Made by a program: the position numbers and the translations under genes. Under the pieces are notes generated by a model. The model had not been told where the DNA came from. It made no database searches and was given only the letters and a program-made list of their open reading frames with translations. A DNA stretch of 64,000 nucleotides from Rusavskia elegans (lineage: Eukaryota > Ascomycota > Lecanoromycetes > Teloschistales > Teloschistaceae), in NCBI GenBank assembly GCA_011316305.1, contig SAUG01000092.1, positions 186,001 to 250,000 on the forward strand. Reading direction: 5' to 3'. Below, in pieces: positions 25,856-39,700 of this stretch (positions are counted from its first letter, which is position 1; every line of letters begins with the position of its first letter).

Positions 25856-26730
25856 GATTTTTATCTAGTTCTATTTTTCTAGTTTATTCGTATATATTTT
25901 TAAGTTCGCTATAAATATTATGGATATTACGTCTATAGATTATATTTCTAATAATATATATAATTTTTTTAAAAATATTTATCATTTTAGTTATTTTTTC
26001 TAGTATTCTTTTAAATAAATAAATAGTTAATAGAGTTTTGTAGTTTATTTTATAGGCCTAATAGCTTAATATAAATTATATTCTAACTAGAATTATAATA
26101 AAAGAGCTATAAAAAATATACTATAAAATTATTATAGTATTTTAAACTAATATAATTTTATATCGAAGTCTAGTAAATTTACTATTACTTTTAATATATT
26201 TATACCCCTCTGTTAATACCAGCTAAAACTATAAAAGAAATCAAGTATAGTATTATATTCTAATTCTAATTTAGACTTTATCTACTATTCTAACCAAAGT
26301 ATCTAAACGGCTTTAGTTCTAGCTTCTATCTTTATTATAATAGACCGTATTTCTTTTATTTTAGCGGTCGATTAATACCGTTTAATAGATAATATTAAAA
26401 TAGTAGTAGGACTTCGATATAAACGGGCTCTATACTTTAACTTTTTATTTTTTTATAGATTATAGGCGGATATTATATATTACGAAATAGATATTTTCTG
26501 GTTTTATAATAGTATCTAGCGTTTTCTATTTATAAGATAACTATTTAGTAATTTTATTATCTTACTTTTTATATAGCGGTTTATCTAGTTCTTTAAATAT
26601 TTATATCTAATATTCGATCGATTATCTAGCTTATATAATTCTACTTATAATAGATATATACCTTATTATTATAAGCATTTTAATATAGTAGATTCATATT
26701 ATAATGTTAGTAAAATAGTAAAAAAATAAT
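25856..26730 (-). other. Unassigned, possible old minus-strand coding relic
   Basis: A minus-strand frame over about 25.88-26.35 kb reads fairly well if TAG/TAA are former Gln codons and is rich in Lys, Gln and Leu. It matches no family I recognise. No element boundaries are visible. Confidence 0.35.
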
Positions 26731-27055
26731 TAATTTTTTATTAAACGTTTATTAGTAGTTTATTAGTAGTTTATTAACCTTTTATTAAAAAAATATCTTA
26801 TCTATAGGTCGCTATAAATATCTATAGTTTACGTATAAACGAAAGTCTATATTAATATAAGATAGTAAACGTATATAATAATAGAAATATTACTATAAAT
26901 AATTTTTTATATAGGGCGAAAAGTTTTATAAAAAGAAATATTGAAGATATATTAAAAATTAATTTTAAGTTAACAGAGTATTGATATATCGCTACGGCTA
27001 ATATATAAATAATATTTTATTGATATATCTTCTTTCGACGTATAGGTACCTCTAA
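26731..27055. mobile_element. MITE-B-like fragment (right end)
   Basis: It shares with MITE-B a run of TTTATTAGTAGTTTATTA-type repeats and the terminal motif CGTATAGGTACCTCTAAAA before TA (MITE-B: CGTATAAGTACCTCTGGAG before TA). Only this end was identified; a matching left end was not found, so the copy is truncated or too diverged. Confidence 0.5.
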
Positions 27056-27886
27056 AATAGATCTAATATATACCGATATTAGTAGTATACCATAATTTAT
27101 TAAAAAAAAAGAATTATATTTTTACTAGATCGCTTTTTAATCTATAGTTCTAGATAGTATTTTTATTTTTCTAAATAGTATAAAGAATATATTAGCTCGT
27201 ATTTCTAGCGAATTTAGTATTATAAAACGAATAGTAATAATAACGTTTATATTCGTTCTATTTAATAGATTTATAAATAATAGATCAATTAGATATCGAA
27301 TAGATATACTTTAATATTATAGTTTAAAAAGACGTAACCATTAAAATTCACTGATAAAAAGTAGATAAAATAAGATAGGTAGATAATCTATAGATAGTAG
27401 GCACTAAAAAAAAAGTAGACCCGAAATATTAAAAAAAACTTTAGTAATAGATTTAATCTAAAGTATTTTTCTAGAATTTAAAACTTTATTAAATATTTTC
27501 GAAATAATAATATATTTAGACGAAAGTTTAGAATTTTTTTTAGTAGATTTAAAAAATTATATATCTAGTTATTAGATTGTTTTTTAGTACTACTAATATT
27601 AATATAATTACCTATCTGGATTTATATAATACCGAGTGAATTACTAGACTACTATTTTAAATAAAATTAAAATTAAAATAGAAATAGTTTTATTTTTTTA
27701 GACGTCGAAATCTATAACTAACTTTTAGTTACTTTTTTTTTCTCTTTCTATAAAAGGGTAAGATATTATATCTAGAAATTATTATTATCTTTATTTTCTT
27801 TTCGAAAATACCGATAGAATATATTAGTAGATCGAGCCAAAATAATAAAGTAAAAGAAAATAACTTTAAAAAGATAGGCCGAACGG
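27056..27886. other. RIP-mutated DNA interrupted by MITE-A copy 2
   Basis: There is no recognisable coding or RNA feature. It directly adjoins MITE-A copy 2, so it is the older sequence into which that element inserted. Confidence 0.5.
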
Positions 27887-27888
27887 TA

Positions 27889-28616
27889 CTTTAAAGGGCG
27901 TAGCTAATTTGGCCAATATATATTAATATAAAATAAATATTTAATATTACGTAATATCGAGATAATATTATATATTTTATATATTATCTTTATACGTCGT
28001 TAGTAATTTACTTTATATTTAATAAATATTTTTTATTAATAAAAAACTATATATTAACGCTATATTAAACGTTAAAAGCTTCTAAAAATAGAAAAAGTAA
28101 CTTTTCGAAATATCGACCTTTTAGGCCGATACTTCGACTGTTTTTTTCTATATTCCGATTATTTTACCTTATTCGATTAGCTCGCTAAAAGTTTTTAAAG
28201 TTTCGAATCTTAGAGAATTCGAACCTTGGAATAGTTTATTAGCTTATTAAAATAGCTAAATAGGATATTATATAAATTCTAACCGCTAAAATAAATCGTT
28301 AAAGTATTTAATACCTAGATTTAGTAGTATTTATAGTTTAATCATTTATAGAAGTTATTAATATTCTTTTAATATCTAGTAAATATAATATTTTATAAAA
28401 CGTTCTGTTAATATACGTTTAAAATAGATTAATTTTTAAAATTATTATTTTACTTTATTTAAAGTAGTTTATAATAGGCGGTTAACGCTATTTTAGCGTT
28501 AAGATAATATTAAATTAATATTTTATTTTAATATTCCGCTTATACAATTATAACTTGACGTTATAATCTAATATTACGGTAATATTATATGGTCAAATAT
28601 CAAACGGCCGCTAAAG
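27889..28616 (-). mobile_element. MITE-A copy 2 (728 bp, inverted relative to copy 1)
   Basis: TA flanks both ends (27887-27888 and 28617-28618). The left end CTTTAAAGGGCG and the inverted right end CTTTAGCGGCCG form a short imperfect TIR. Internally it is the reverse complement of 17874-18602 throughout, including the tRNA-like core at about 28195-28300, where GAATTCGAACC (28215-28225) is a better preserved B-box. It keeps more G+C and more CpA/TpG than copy 1, for example GGTCAAATATCAAACGG near the right end. Confidence 0.86.
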
Positions 28617-28618
28617 TA

Positions 28619-30027
28619 GTAATCTCGATTTTAAATATAAATATTAAAGATAGAAATCTAGAATTATAGATAATGATATTAAAAAATTTAATTAACGAAT
28701 ATATATTTTAAAAGGAAAGTAGCTATAATATATATAGACTATTAATAGTAGATTCTAAATAACTTTAGAAACTTTATAATATAAAGGAAAAAGCGGTAAT
28801 ATATAGATTAAAACGCTAGAAAATTAGATAGAATACCCTATTTTATTAAAGCAGATCTCGCGATTATATTCGAAATACTATAAAAAACCCTTTAAATATT
28901 TTAGAATATTACTAATTTAATATATATTACAGTTTTTTACTATAATAATTAGAGGTTATCTATATAATTTTCAATTTTAAAATTTTATTCTTTTATCGAT
29001 AATCTTTAGAATATCTATTACTATATATCGGTTTATTATAATATTTAGAATCTTTATAGAATTTTTAATCTATCTATAAATAGTTTTTTTTATTTAAAAA
29101 TTACCCGAAGGTTATTAAAACTTTTCGAGCTAATTATATATAGCGCTAGCGAGTTTAACTAGTACTAATAGAATTAGTAGCTGTATAACTATACGGCGGC
29201 TAGATTTAGGATTTTTATATCTATTTTATCTAATTTTTATTATTTTAACGCCTCTTTCTATAAGTTCTAATATTTCCTTTCGATACTCTTTTCGATATTT
29301 TCTTCGATATTCCCTTCGATATTCTACCGTTCTAGCTTTCTCTTCTAAAGTTTTAACGAATACTAGATACTATCTACCCTTTTAAAAAAATCTAAATAAA
29401 TATACTAATAATTATTATAAAATTTAAAAAAAATTATCTTTTTTTATCGATAGATAGATTTATTTTAGCTTTTTTTTTTCTTTCTAGCTATAGTCTATAA
29501 TATTATACTATCGGTATACTAATATAATTAATAGTTATATAATCTATTATTATCCGGTTTAACTTTCGAGTTCTATAATCTAGAATAGTTTATATAGAAC
29601 CGAAAACGGTTTTAAAAATAGTTATTATAGATCTAATATATACTATTACTATAAAAACGATATCTATAGTAGCTAAATTAATAAAATAAAAAGAATAAAG
29701 ATAATCTATTTTTAGCTATAGATAAGAAGAATATTTATCTATATACTAATATTATTACTAAATTATTTATAAATTTCTTCTATTTTATATTAGATTTATT
29801 CTAATTATAGATATAGTATAATACTCTATAACTAATAAACTTTTTAAAACTATCGAAAAAGTTCTAGCTAATAAATATTTATTAATATTTTAAACGACTA
29901 TAGTAATAAAAAAGATTATTTAAAGTTTATAGAAATAGAAAAGTGTTTGGTAAAACTTTAGAATAGACTTTTACTAGAATCTATATTACTATAGTAGAAT
30001 AAAATTTATAAAGAATATAAAGCCGAC
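28619..30027 (-). other. Unassigned RIP-mutated DNA with a short charged repeat
   Basis: On the plus strand about 29.28-29.33 kb repeats a CTTCGATATTC-like unit four times. The minus-strand frame reads as successive EYRRK/KYRKE units, preceded by a short open run beginning KTLEEKART. This might be a coiled-coil part of a lost gene or transposon protein, but no family is recognised and the rest of the stretch is degenerate. Confidence 0.35.
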
Positions 30028-30050
30028 AATAATAATAATATTAATATAAC

Positions 30051-30121
<71 letters not shown>

Positions 30122-30138
30122 TAATAATAATAATAATA
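30028..30138. repeat. AAT microsatellite
   Basis: It is an almost uninterrupted (AAT)n array of about 110 bp with a few C interruptions (AACAAT). If the plus strand was once coding, it would encode poly-Asn. Confidence 0.95.
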
Positions 30139-33100
30139 TCGTAAATATTATTTAATCTAAAATAATAGAAACCGAATAGAAATTACTTTCTATATATAGA
30201 GATTCTACTACTATAATTCTAGAGAATTTAGAAAAAATTCTCTATATTTGGTTAAAAATCTATTATTATAATTTAATATATCTTTTATAATCTAATATTA
30301 GTTTACCGGGATTAAAAACCAATAGTATATCTATTTAATAAATATTTTCGATCTATTAAATAATTTTAATAAAATTTATAATCTTTTTTAATCGATCGCG
30401 ATATTTAAAAGGTATTTTAAAAAGTAATTTCTATTCCTACTATTATAGCCGCGTATTTTTAAATTCAGATTAGAAGAACTATCTATTATAATACCTACTA
30501 AAAAATAATAGAAATAAAAGATAAAAAAGTTATTAATAGATTTTTAAATCTTTATATATATTTTTAATCTAGTTAAAATTTTCCGAGTTATATTTTTAGT
30601 TTAGTAATTTAGTAATAAAATATATATTAGTATAGGATGTTTTATTAATATCCAGTTCAAATTTTATTATTTTATAATTTAATTTCTTTCTATTTATTTA
30701 TATTCTAAGAAATTTACTAAGTATTTTAATAATATTACTATTTTTCTATTAAATATAGTTTTTTTATAATATTTAGATATATTTTATTTATACTAGCTAG
30801 TCTTTTAACGATATTTCAGCCGCGTTTTTATATTTAAAAGTTTTATAATAGCGCTTTTTTTATAATTAGTTAAAAGTTTAATACTCTATATCTAGAATAT
30901 TAATCTAAAAAATAATTTCTAATCTAAAATAATTTCTACTTTATATTACTAAAGTATATTATAATTAGAATTCGAAATATTTATTTCGATTATCGCTTTA
31001 AAAAGTCTACTATAAAATTACTAGTTAACTATAATATTTAAATAATCGTTCGTAATACTATTATTTTATTAATAATTTAATTAAATTCTCTATAACTATT
31101 ATCGTTAATCCAAAAAAATTAGAATTAGTAATATATAAACGCCTATAGTTAGAGCTTTTTTTATATTAAAGAAATATATCTATATCTTTATTAATCTTTA
31201 TCGATATATTCGAGATATACTATAATATATATAGATTTTTAATCGGAATTTATATTACTATTATAACTTTAGATTAGCGAAAAAGAATGGAAAAAATTAG
31301 TTTATTTCTATTTAATATATATTCTTTTTTTATCTTTTTATTATTCTATTTATTTAATTATATCGAGATATACTAACGATTTTTTAATTTTAGAACATTA
31401 TACTAGTAATTCTATAGACGTTATTTAAATACCATAATCTAGTTCTAGTCGTTTTAATAAAAGAATTATTCTGCCGATTAATAGTTAAAATATTCTAGTA
31501 TATATATATATAATAGTATTTATTAATATTTAATATCTAATAATTAAATAAAATGATTATAAAACCGTTCGTTAATTATTCTGAAGCCAATATACTATAG
31601 TAATATAATAATTCTGCTATAATATTACTATTAGCGAATAGAAATTATTCTAAATATCTTATCACTAAAAATAAAAGAACCGATTTAATTTGCGATATAT
31701 ATTTTAATAGGCGAATTTATTATAGAATTATAGAAATATATAAAAAAGAAAATAAATTAATATAAACTAGTGAAATTAAAGGTAATATTTACTTTAATAG
31801 CTTTAGAATAAAAGCCGAATAGACTCTTTTAATTTATATTATTTTATTATTCGATCTAATATAAAATTATCTATTTAATTCTATATATTCCGAATATACT
31901 AGTATTTCGATATAATTTTAGAAGGTTAATATCTATTATTTATCAATCTAAAATATTTTAAAATATTAATTACTATTTAGTTACTTTTTAAAACTATTTT
32001 TATCTTTTAAACCTAGTAAAAATATTACTATTTACTTCGTTATTTTTTTATTACAATCATTATAGGCTAAGCTATAATTACTTTTCTATTATTTCTAAAA
32101 TTATAGAATATAAAAATATACCTATTTATCTATTATTAATTTCTTTTTTTTCTCTATTTAGCGAATATATTAAGTTTTATTATATTAAAATCTTAAAAGC
32201 TACTATAGTTAAACATTTTAGTCGTTTTATTATTAATTATACCGTCTACTACTATAGTAATATCGCTAGAAATAATATTATTATTATTCTAGCTCTAAAA
32301 ATTCGCTTTATAGATTATTTTAACTTCGATTAATATTTTTAAAAAAAATAGGAAATTAATTTAAAGACAATTCAAATATATTATTCTAGCTTTTACTTTA
32401 ATATTTCGCCGCGGAATAATTTTTATATCTTATTAACTAGTAATAGTTCTATTTTTCTTTTATTAAAATTTTATTAATTTTTGTAATAAATTAAACTAGG
32501 CCGACTATAATAATGAAACCTTTTTATAAATCGACTAGTTCGGTAAAACTTTTATTATTAATAATTATATTTTAAAAAAACCTAAAATATTTTTTAATAT
32601 CTAAAATTGTTTTAATATATATAATTTTTTCTATTATATAAATAGTATTTCTAAAGACGTTATTTGAAATATTATTATAATATTTATATACGAAAATAAA
32701 TATCGATATATTTTCTAATATTTATATACTTTTTTATTATTTATTAAATATTATTATTATAATATTTATCTAGTTTCTATAAACGTATTAATATTTTTAT
32801 TCTATAAGCTAATATTAATAGTAGCTATTAATTAAAAGTTTTAAAAACTAATAAATATAATATTATTAAATTTCTATTTTAAAAAAAAAGTACGTAATAA
32901 TATTTTAAATTTATTTTTATAGAATTCTATAAGATAGAACCGATATTAATATAAAATATTATAGCTATTTACTAATACTATCCATTTCTTCTAACTATAT
33001 TACTAACTACTTTAGAAAAAACAAATATAGATATAGAAATTAAAAAAATAAAGGTAAAAATAGTTAAAAATAAAAAATATTAAAAGCTACTAACTATCGG

Positions 33101-34847
33101 AATATTAAAAATATATTATATAAAATAGAACTATAGATAACCGATTAGATTAAACGCTATTATAATAGATATCGATTTTTTTCCCTTTTATAAAAGATAT
33201 ATAAATAGAAATATAACGAGTTATATATTATTTTATCTAATATATATTTATATATATTGTAATCTTCGAAGTTTAGTTTTATAGATCTATAAATTATTTT
33301 ATTTATTAGATATTTTTTCTATTAGAATTTTATATCATATAGTTAAAGTTTAGAGATTGCTATTAAAATTAAAGTATAGAGATAAAAGTATATACTAGTA
33401 TTTATTTAGTAAATCCTAATATTATATTATATTTAAAGTTAGAAATTTTATTACCGTCTATAAATAACTTAGATATATCGATAGAATCTTTTTATATAAT
33501 TATATAAATTCTTGTCGAATATTATTCGTTTATGTAATAATAGTTAAAGGTTTTAGTATAAAATACTAGAATCCCGTTCTATAAATTCTATAAATAAAAC
33601 TATTAAAAATAGTTAATTTCATAGAATTACCGGGTATAGATATAAAAAAAAACTATATTATTTCTATATACTAGCGGAAAAGAAATGGAAAAAATAATTT
33701 AAAATATAGCGGTAATATTATTTTTCTATTTTATAATTTCGATATTTAATTTAAATAGATATTCTATCTAATAGTTAGTATTTTATATATTTTCTAAACT
33801 CTCTATTCTTTCTCTATCGGCGAAGTAATAAATTAAAAAGATATTTTATAAAATAATCGGGTTTTATTACAATAAAAATTATTTTTATTTTTAAAATATT
33901 TATTAAAATTTTCTATATATTTAATATATTTAGTTTTACCTAATATATTAATCTATAGACTTCTAATCTATAGACCTATAGATTTATAACTTTTCTAAAA
34001 CTATAGAAAATCTTTATTATAGAAAATAGAAATAAATATATATCGTATCTTCTATCTTTTTACTATATTCGTTTTTCTACTAGCCGACGAATATTTTCGA
34101 ATCTTTATCTACGTCTATCTAGTACTATTTAATATCTCGAAACTATAATCTATATATATAATAAATATATATAATATATATTTTAATCAATTATAAATAA
34201 AATTTCTTTATATACTTTTTTCTAGTAATTTTTAAATTTATTTTTTCTATCGGCTATAATTCTAGATATGTTAATAGAAAATTTAATATAATTTTTTAAA
34301 AATTTAATTTAAATATATTAATACTATCGGCTAATAATAAAAAATACCGCGGTATAGATTATATAGAGTTAATAGTATATAAATAGAGATAATAACGATA
34401 ACGAAATACTTTAATAATAATAATAAAATATAGAAAATAAATTATCTTTTTATATATCTATTATAATTATTAAGATATTATATAACTAACCTACAAAATA
34501 GAATTTTTTTTTAAAATACTATTTTTATAGCTTTTAATTTATCGAATCTTTATTATTATAGATATATATTATAAATATATAATATATAATATTAATATTC
34601 TTTTATTAATATTTTCTATAAAGCGCGTCGTCCGATTACGAGTTATAATATATTATATTATATCTTTTCTAATACGTTAGAATAGAGCTAGCTATCCGGG
34701 TTTACTATTTAGATATTATATAGCTCGGCTTTCCCGCGGGCTATCGTTAGATACTCGGCGGCTATTAAATATATATAGCTATATAAAGCGTTTGGATTTA
34801 GTAAAAAATAGTAAAATATTATAGCTTTTCTATAGCTATCTAGTTAT
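30139..34847. other. Long unassigned RIP-mutated stretch
   Basis: A single plus-strand frame downstream of the AAT array reads, with Gln-type stops, over much of about 30.2-33.2 kb, so a large transposon protein may lie here. The minus strand is only somewhat worse. I could not identify an RT, integrase, helicase or DDE motif. Near 34.62-34.80 kb the G+C content rises (CCCGCGGGC, CTCGGCGGC) without a recognisable gene. Confidence 0.4.
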
Positions 34848-34958
34848 TTCACTCTATTTTCTTTTTCTCTTCTTTCTACGCTCTATTCCTTTTTTTCCTT
34901 TTTTTTTTCTTCCTTTTCCTTCCTTTTTTTCTCTTTTTTCTTTAGTTTTTTTTTTAGT
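34848..34958 (+). repeat. Polypyrimidine tract
   Basis: About 110 bp are nearly all C and T on the plus strand. Such tracts occur upstream of fungal genes, but no gene follows, so this is a compositional feature only. It has almost no CpA site and so could not be altered by RIP. Confidence 0.85.
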
Positions 34959-34969
34959 ATCTATTATTT

Positions 34970-37039
34970 TTTTAGATTAATCTAAAATATTATCTAGTAA
35001 TATAATAGTTAGATATAAAAATAGATTTTTTTTAAAAGATAATCTAGGTTTTTTTTAAATATTCTTTTTCATTAAATCTTTTTAGAGAAAAAAAAAATAT
35101 TATTATAACTATTACTATCTATTATATATTTAAAAATATCTTTCGATTTTAGCTTTTAGATATACTAACGTATATATAAAATCTATATATATAAATAGAA
35201 ATAATAATAATAATAATGATAATAATAAATACGATAAAGAAATAAATTATATATTAGATACTAAGATAATATAATATAGCTAATATATTTATAGCAATTA
35301 TTCTATATAGAATAATAAAAGAAAAAGGATATATTATCTAGATATACTATCTTTTCGTCCGAGCTTCGAATAAAACAATACTACTATTACTTTATAGATA
35401 AATATCTAGTATAAAAGTTTATATAGTATATAGTATATACCGATTTCTATTTCTATATCTAATTATTATTTTATATTTCTAGAGAAATTAATATTTAACC
35501 GCTCTTTCATATAGAATTTTATATACGAGAGAAATAGTAAATTTAATAAATATTTTAGTAAAGGTAAATAATATTAGATATATTTTTACCGGAATAGTAT
35601 TAATTCCGGAATTTTAATATTATTAATGGAATTATTATCCGATAATATATATAGATATTCCGATAATAAATATAGATATTTTGATATTATATAAAGGTAT
35701 TAGCTATAAAATTTATAGTTTATTCCTTTATTCTAAATTTTTTATTCTACTAATAGTTTCATAAATAGAAAAAATCTATTTAATAGATATAAGAAGTTTA
35801 ATTTAATTAAATATATAGATAAAAAGGACAATAAACGGATGTCTATAATATTTATTATAATAATATAAAAATAATAAAATTTCTGGATATAGCCGAAGTA
35901 TTTTTTAGAATAGTATAAAAAATATAATAGTAGTAAAAGATTCGAGATAAATAGATTATATTTAGATAGATATATAGAAAATATTATATTATAATCCAGG
36001 ATAATATAAATATTTTCTTTTAACTTTATTATAATATCTAAAAAGTATATTATAGATATTATTAAAAGCGTATAAACTTTATATTAACTTTTTATAGTTT
36101 AAAATATACTTTTATCGTATTATAGTATATTTTATAATCTTTATTTAATAATTTATTATAAATAGAATATTTAAATTTTATCGCGTTTAATATATATTTA
36201 TAGTAATATTCTTTCGCGATAAAATATAGTATATTATAAACTATATATTAATAAATATTTTAGATTATTTAATATCCGTATTATCTATACTCGATATTTT
36301 TTATAATATTATATCGTTGAAAATATACTATAGAATAACTGTTGACTGACTGTCTACGGATATAAAAGGCCGTCTAAAATAGAGGCTATAGAATAGTCGA
36401 AAACTTTAGAATAATTTTTAAATATAATTTCAAATAGATTATCTATTATTAAAAATAACTTTATTGAATTTATATTACTATTTTAACTTTATATATCCTA
36501 TAGCTCTTTTAACTAGAAAGAATAGTCTAGTTTTTAATAGATTTTATCTTTAATATCTATAGTTATAGAAATATTAGATTATCAATATTTAAATTCTTTT
36601 TAGTAATCTAGATTCTATTAAATATATCTATTATTATCCCGTAAAACTACTATTAGACAATCGATTGGAATTTTATTAGTTATATTTATAATAATCTATT
36701 TCTACTTTCTATATATATAATTAAATTTGAATAGTATAATAGTTATAATTTAGCTCGCCGTCTAGTTTATAGACTAGCTAGAATAGATTTTATTTAGAAA
36801 AAACTCGCTAGAAAAGACTTTATTAGACGTATTAGTCTAAAAAGAATTAGAAATTTTATATTAGTTTTGAAAATTTAGAATTAATACGATTTATATCACG
36901 GGAAAAAGTAATATAAATAGATAATATAGATATATAAATCTCAATTTAATTATTATTCACTATTTAGTAATAAAGATTCGGAATCTATTTTAAATATATA
37001 TAAAGTATTAATATAAATATATAGTATAAAATAGAATTT
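34970..37039. other. RIP-mutated DNA, no assignable element
   Basis: There are short AAT-type runs near 35.20 kb. A less mutated patch at about 36.34-36.37 kb contains GTTGACTGACTGTC, which could be the start of an LTR, but no partner was found. There is otherwise nothing recognisable. Confidence 0.5.
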
Positions 37040-37205
37040 TTTAGTAAATCGAATTCGGAAATCCGAATTCGATCCGAAACTAAATTAGATCGAATTCTAA
37101 AATAATCCGATTTAATTCGGGTCGGATTAGATTTTTCTTTAACCCAATTTAGATTAGGTCGAATTAGTTAATCTAGATTCGAAACCCGATCCGACGGCTA
37201 GTTTA
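37040..37205 (-). mobile_element. Fragment of the hAT-type MITE, inverted
   Basis: On the minus strand it starts TAAACTAGCCGTCGG and continues GATCGGGTTTCGAATC, matching the left end of the MITE at 25332. Only about 165 bp are recognisable; the other end was not found. It sits 92 bp from the second, directly oriented MITE copy. Confidence 0.6.
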
Positions 37206-37297
37206 TTTCCGTAAAAGAAAAAGCGTAATTTATTTATTACTATTATATTTCATCTTTATAGTTGTATCAAAATAAATATATCTATTTTAGACAAGTT

Positions 37298-37761
37298 TAG
37301 ACTGGCTATCGGATCGAGTTTCGAATCCGATTTCGTATTTCGGATTCGATCCGAGTCGGTTCCGACTTTTTTAAATACTAAACCGACGGGTTTTTGGATT
37401 CTAATTTATAATCTAATCCGATCTAATTCGAGACTACTAAAATATTAGATTATAGTATAAAAGTATAACTTCAGTATAAATATTTTACCTATTTATTAAA
37501 AAAATACTAATTAATTAACTATATTTATTAGAAAGATTCTAGTTAAACGAAATAAATTATCTAAATATATTACTAATATATTAATTTTAAAATTAGTATA
37601 TAAACAATATTTATTAATTTATAATTATTTAGTAGATTTCTATTAGATTTTCGGGTTCGAACCGACTCGAACTATTTAGCGAGTCGGTTTAACTAACTCG
37701 CTAAAAATCGATACGGGTTTTTATAGTACCGACGAGAACCCGTATCGAGGTAGCCAGTTTA
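37298..37761 (+). mobile_element. hAT-type MITE copy 2 (464 bp)
   Basis: Its ends are TAGACTGGCTA and, inverted, TAAACTGGCTA. Flanks are GACAAGTT (37290-37297) and AACAAGCT (37762-37769), an 8-bp TSD differing at two positions, each consistent with a RIP transition from GACAAGCT. The G+C-rich ends match copy 1; the middle is again AT-rich. Confidence 0.85.
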
Positions 37762-37769
37762 AACAAGCT

Positions 37770-37984
37770 AATATTGATTATAGATCAACAGCTACGTTTC
37801 AATAGATTGTTTTTTTTCGTTTGGCCCGTTATTTCCTTCGCCAAAATAGAAGTTTGTACAGAACTGTAGGTTGATTGTCGATAGAAATATTGATCGAGAT
37901 ATATAGAAGGTAAAGTTCTCTCTGGACGATAGTTAATCCCGCGCCGAAAAAAAATCTACTAAATAAAAAGAAATAAAACAAAAT
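37770..37984. other. Weakly RIPed spacer
   Basis: CpA and TpG are frequent here (TTTCAATAGATTG, TTTGTACAGAACTG, GTTGATTG), unlike the neighbouring repeats. It contains no ORF or RNA gene that I recognise. It is probably unique-sequence DNA lying beside the Gypsy-2 insertion. Confidence 0.6.
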
Positions 37985-37989
37985 ATTAC

Positions 37990-38399
37990 TATAACGTCTT
38001 TATATATCAGAAGACGTTACGTTCGAGTCTAACTATAGCCGTAGACGTAGTCTAAACTACTAAATAGTAAAGAGATTCTAGTATAGATTATTATAACTAA
38101 TCCAGTATCGCTATAAAAATACGGTTATAATATTATAAAGCGTTTTTATTACGAAAGTAATTATAAAGAGAATAGATATATTTATTTTATAATTATATTA
38201 ATAGCTTAAGAAAGATACTATTTATAGAAGTAATAAATAATATATATATTAAAAATAGCCGATAAAACCGATAAATAGCTGTCCGCTAAAGGCTTTTATT
38301 AAAAAAGTCGGCTATAGCGACTATAGGCGGCTAAAGATATTTAGGCTTATTTATTTAATTAATCTTTTAGAATATTTCTATAGAGTTATAGACGTAATA
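37990..38399 (-). repeat. Gypsy-2 3' LTR (left)
   Basis: This 410-bp LTR begins TATAACGTCTT and ends TAGACGTAATA (ancestral TGTAACGTC...GACGTAACA, a terminal inverted repeat typical of LTRs). The conserved block GACGTTACGTTCGAGTCTA near the left end is shared by all copies in the window. Confidence 0.9.
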
Positions 38400-38699
38400 C
38401 GGCCTCTTCCATAACGTTTTTTCTAAATCTTTTTAAAGTATTTTATATATCTTTAAAATATTTTTTAGATTCCTATATATTTTTTCTTTATCTAGTAATC
38501 CTTTCTATTTAATAAAAAATTTATCCGTTTCTTTTTTTTTTATAACAATCTATTCGATTTTATATTTTTTATATTTCTAGTAGTACTAATTTTTAGTTAA
38601 TAGTATACCGTCCGGAGCTTTTTTAAAGAAATTAACGTAGAATTTTAGAAAAATTTCTATTGTTAAAAGCTTTAGATATACCGTTATCTTTCTAATATC

Positions 38700-39700
38700 C
38701 TAGACCTCGAAGATTCCGATATAAAATTTGTATAGATTTCTATCTATTAGATTTTTTATTAATAGTAGAATTTTATTTTCTTTCTAGATATCGTAGTTTT
38801 TTCTAAATCTATCGATTTTTTCTTTTACCTTTTCTTTAACTTTTTAAATTCTTACTTTTATCTTGTTCTAGTTATCTTTTATTTCATTAGCGAATATTTA
38901 TACCGTAGGGTTATTCGTTTCCGAAAGGATTTCCTTTTTTAATATTTTACTATAGAGAAGTTTATCTAGTATTATTTTAATATCTTTATTATACGACGAA
39001 TCAATCGCTATTTAGGTTATTAGAAGAAATTAGATTTAGTCTTTCCCTTCTTCCGAATAGTAAATCTTTAGGTAGTTTTCTAATATTTAATTTATCCTCT
39101 CTATCTAACCGTTGGTCTATAGAAAAAAGGATATCGATATTATCTATTTAATTCCTACTACCTTTATTAAATTTTTTATAAAATCTAAAATAAAAAGTTT
39201 ATCTCTATCTAATATAATTTTTTCTACGATTCTATTTTCGCTAAATACTGTTTTTAGTAGTAGAAATACTAATTATTCTACTATTATTATTGTTTTATAA
39301 AGATAAAATTTTATATATTTTATAAGGTCGTCTATAATCGTTATTTTTATATTATATAATATTTATTTATAAAAATCGATCGATTCTAGAAAATCTATAA
39401 TAAAATCTATTATAATCTATTAGTATAATTAGTCCGATATTTATATAGATTATGATTTATTAATAGATCTTTATTTATCTTTTTTTACTATTATATAGTA
39501 GGGGTAATTATTTATATATTCTTTAAAATATTTTTTAAATATTAGTTTATTAGTTTTTTCCTATATTTTTTTTAAAATTTTAGTAATTTTTTAATATTCT
39601 ACTATTTTTGAATTATATATTTATTTAATAATATCGTTAAATCTTTCGAAAGTTTCTATTTTTTCTAGTATTTTTTCGTTTCTTTTAAATAGTAGTTTAT
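38700..39700 (-). pseudogene. Gypsy-2 integrase relic
   Basis: Integrase inserts the cDNA into the host genome. The minus strand at about 39183-39215 reads LDRDKLFILDF followed by VVGIK, the conserved gypsy segment with DRDKLFTSDFW and LLGIK. Upstream (about 39.25-39.45 kb) a DFI...LTKY-type stretch is recognisable. The catalytic DRD aspartate is retained, but the frame is interrupted by TAA/TAG. A 62-codon open frame on the plus strand at 39112-39300 is the antisense of this segment. Limits are approximate. Confidence 0.8.

Noticed and set aside
34620..34960. Fungal promoter with CT-rich element upstream of a gene
   Set aside because: The polypyrimidine tract and raised G+C are real, but no coding sequence follows on either strand.
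36340..36380. LTR start at TGTTGACTGACTGTC
   Set aside because: It looks like an LTR end and is weakly RIPed, but no second copy was found in the window.
39112..39300. 62-codon open frame on the plus strand
   Set aside because: It is antisense to the Gypsy-2 integrase relic, which reads DRDKLF on the minus strand at the same place. It has no start context or homology of its own.
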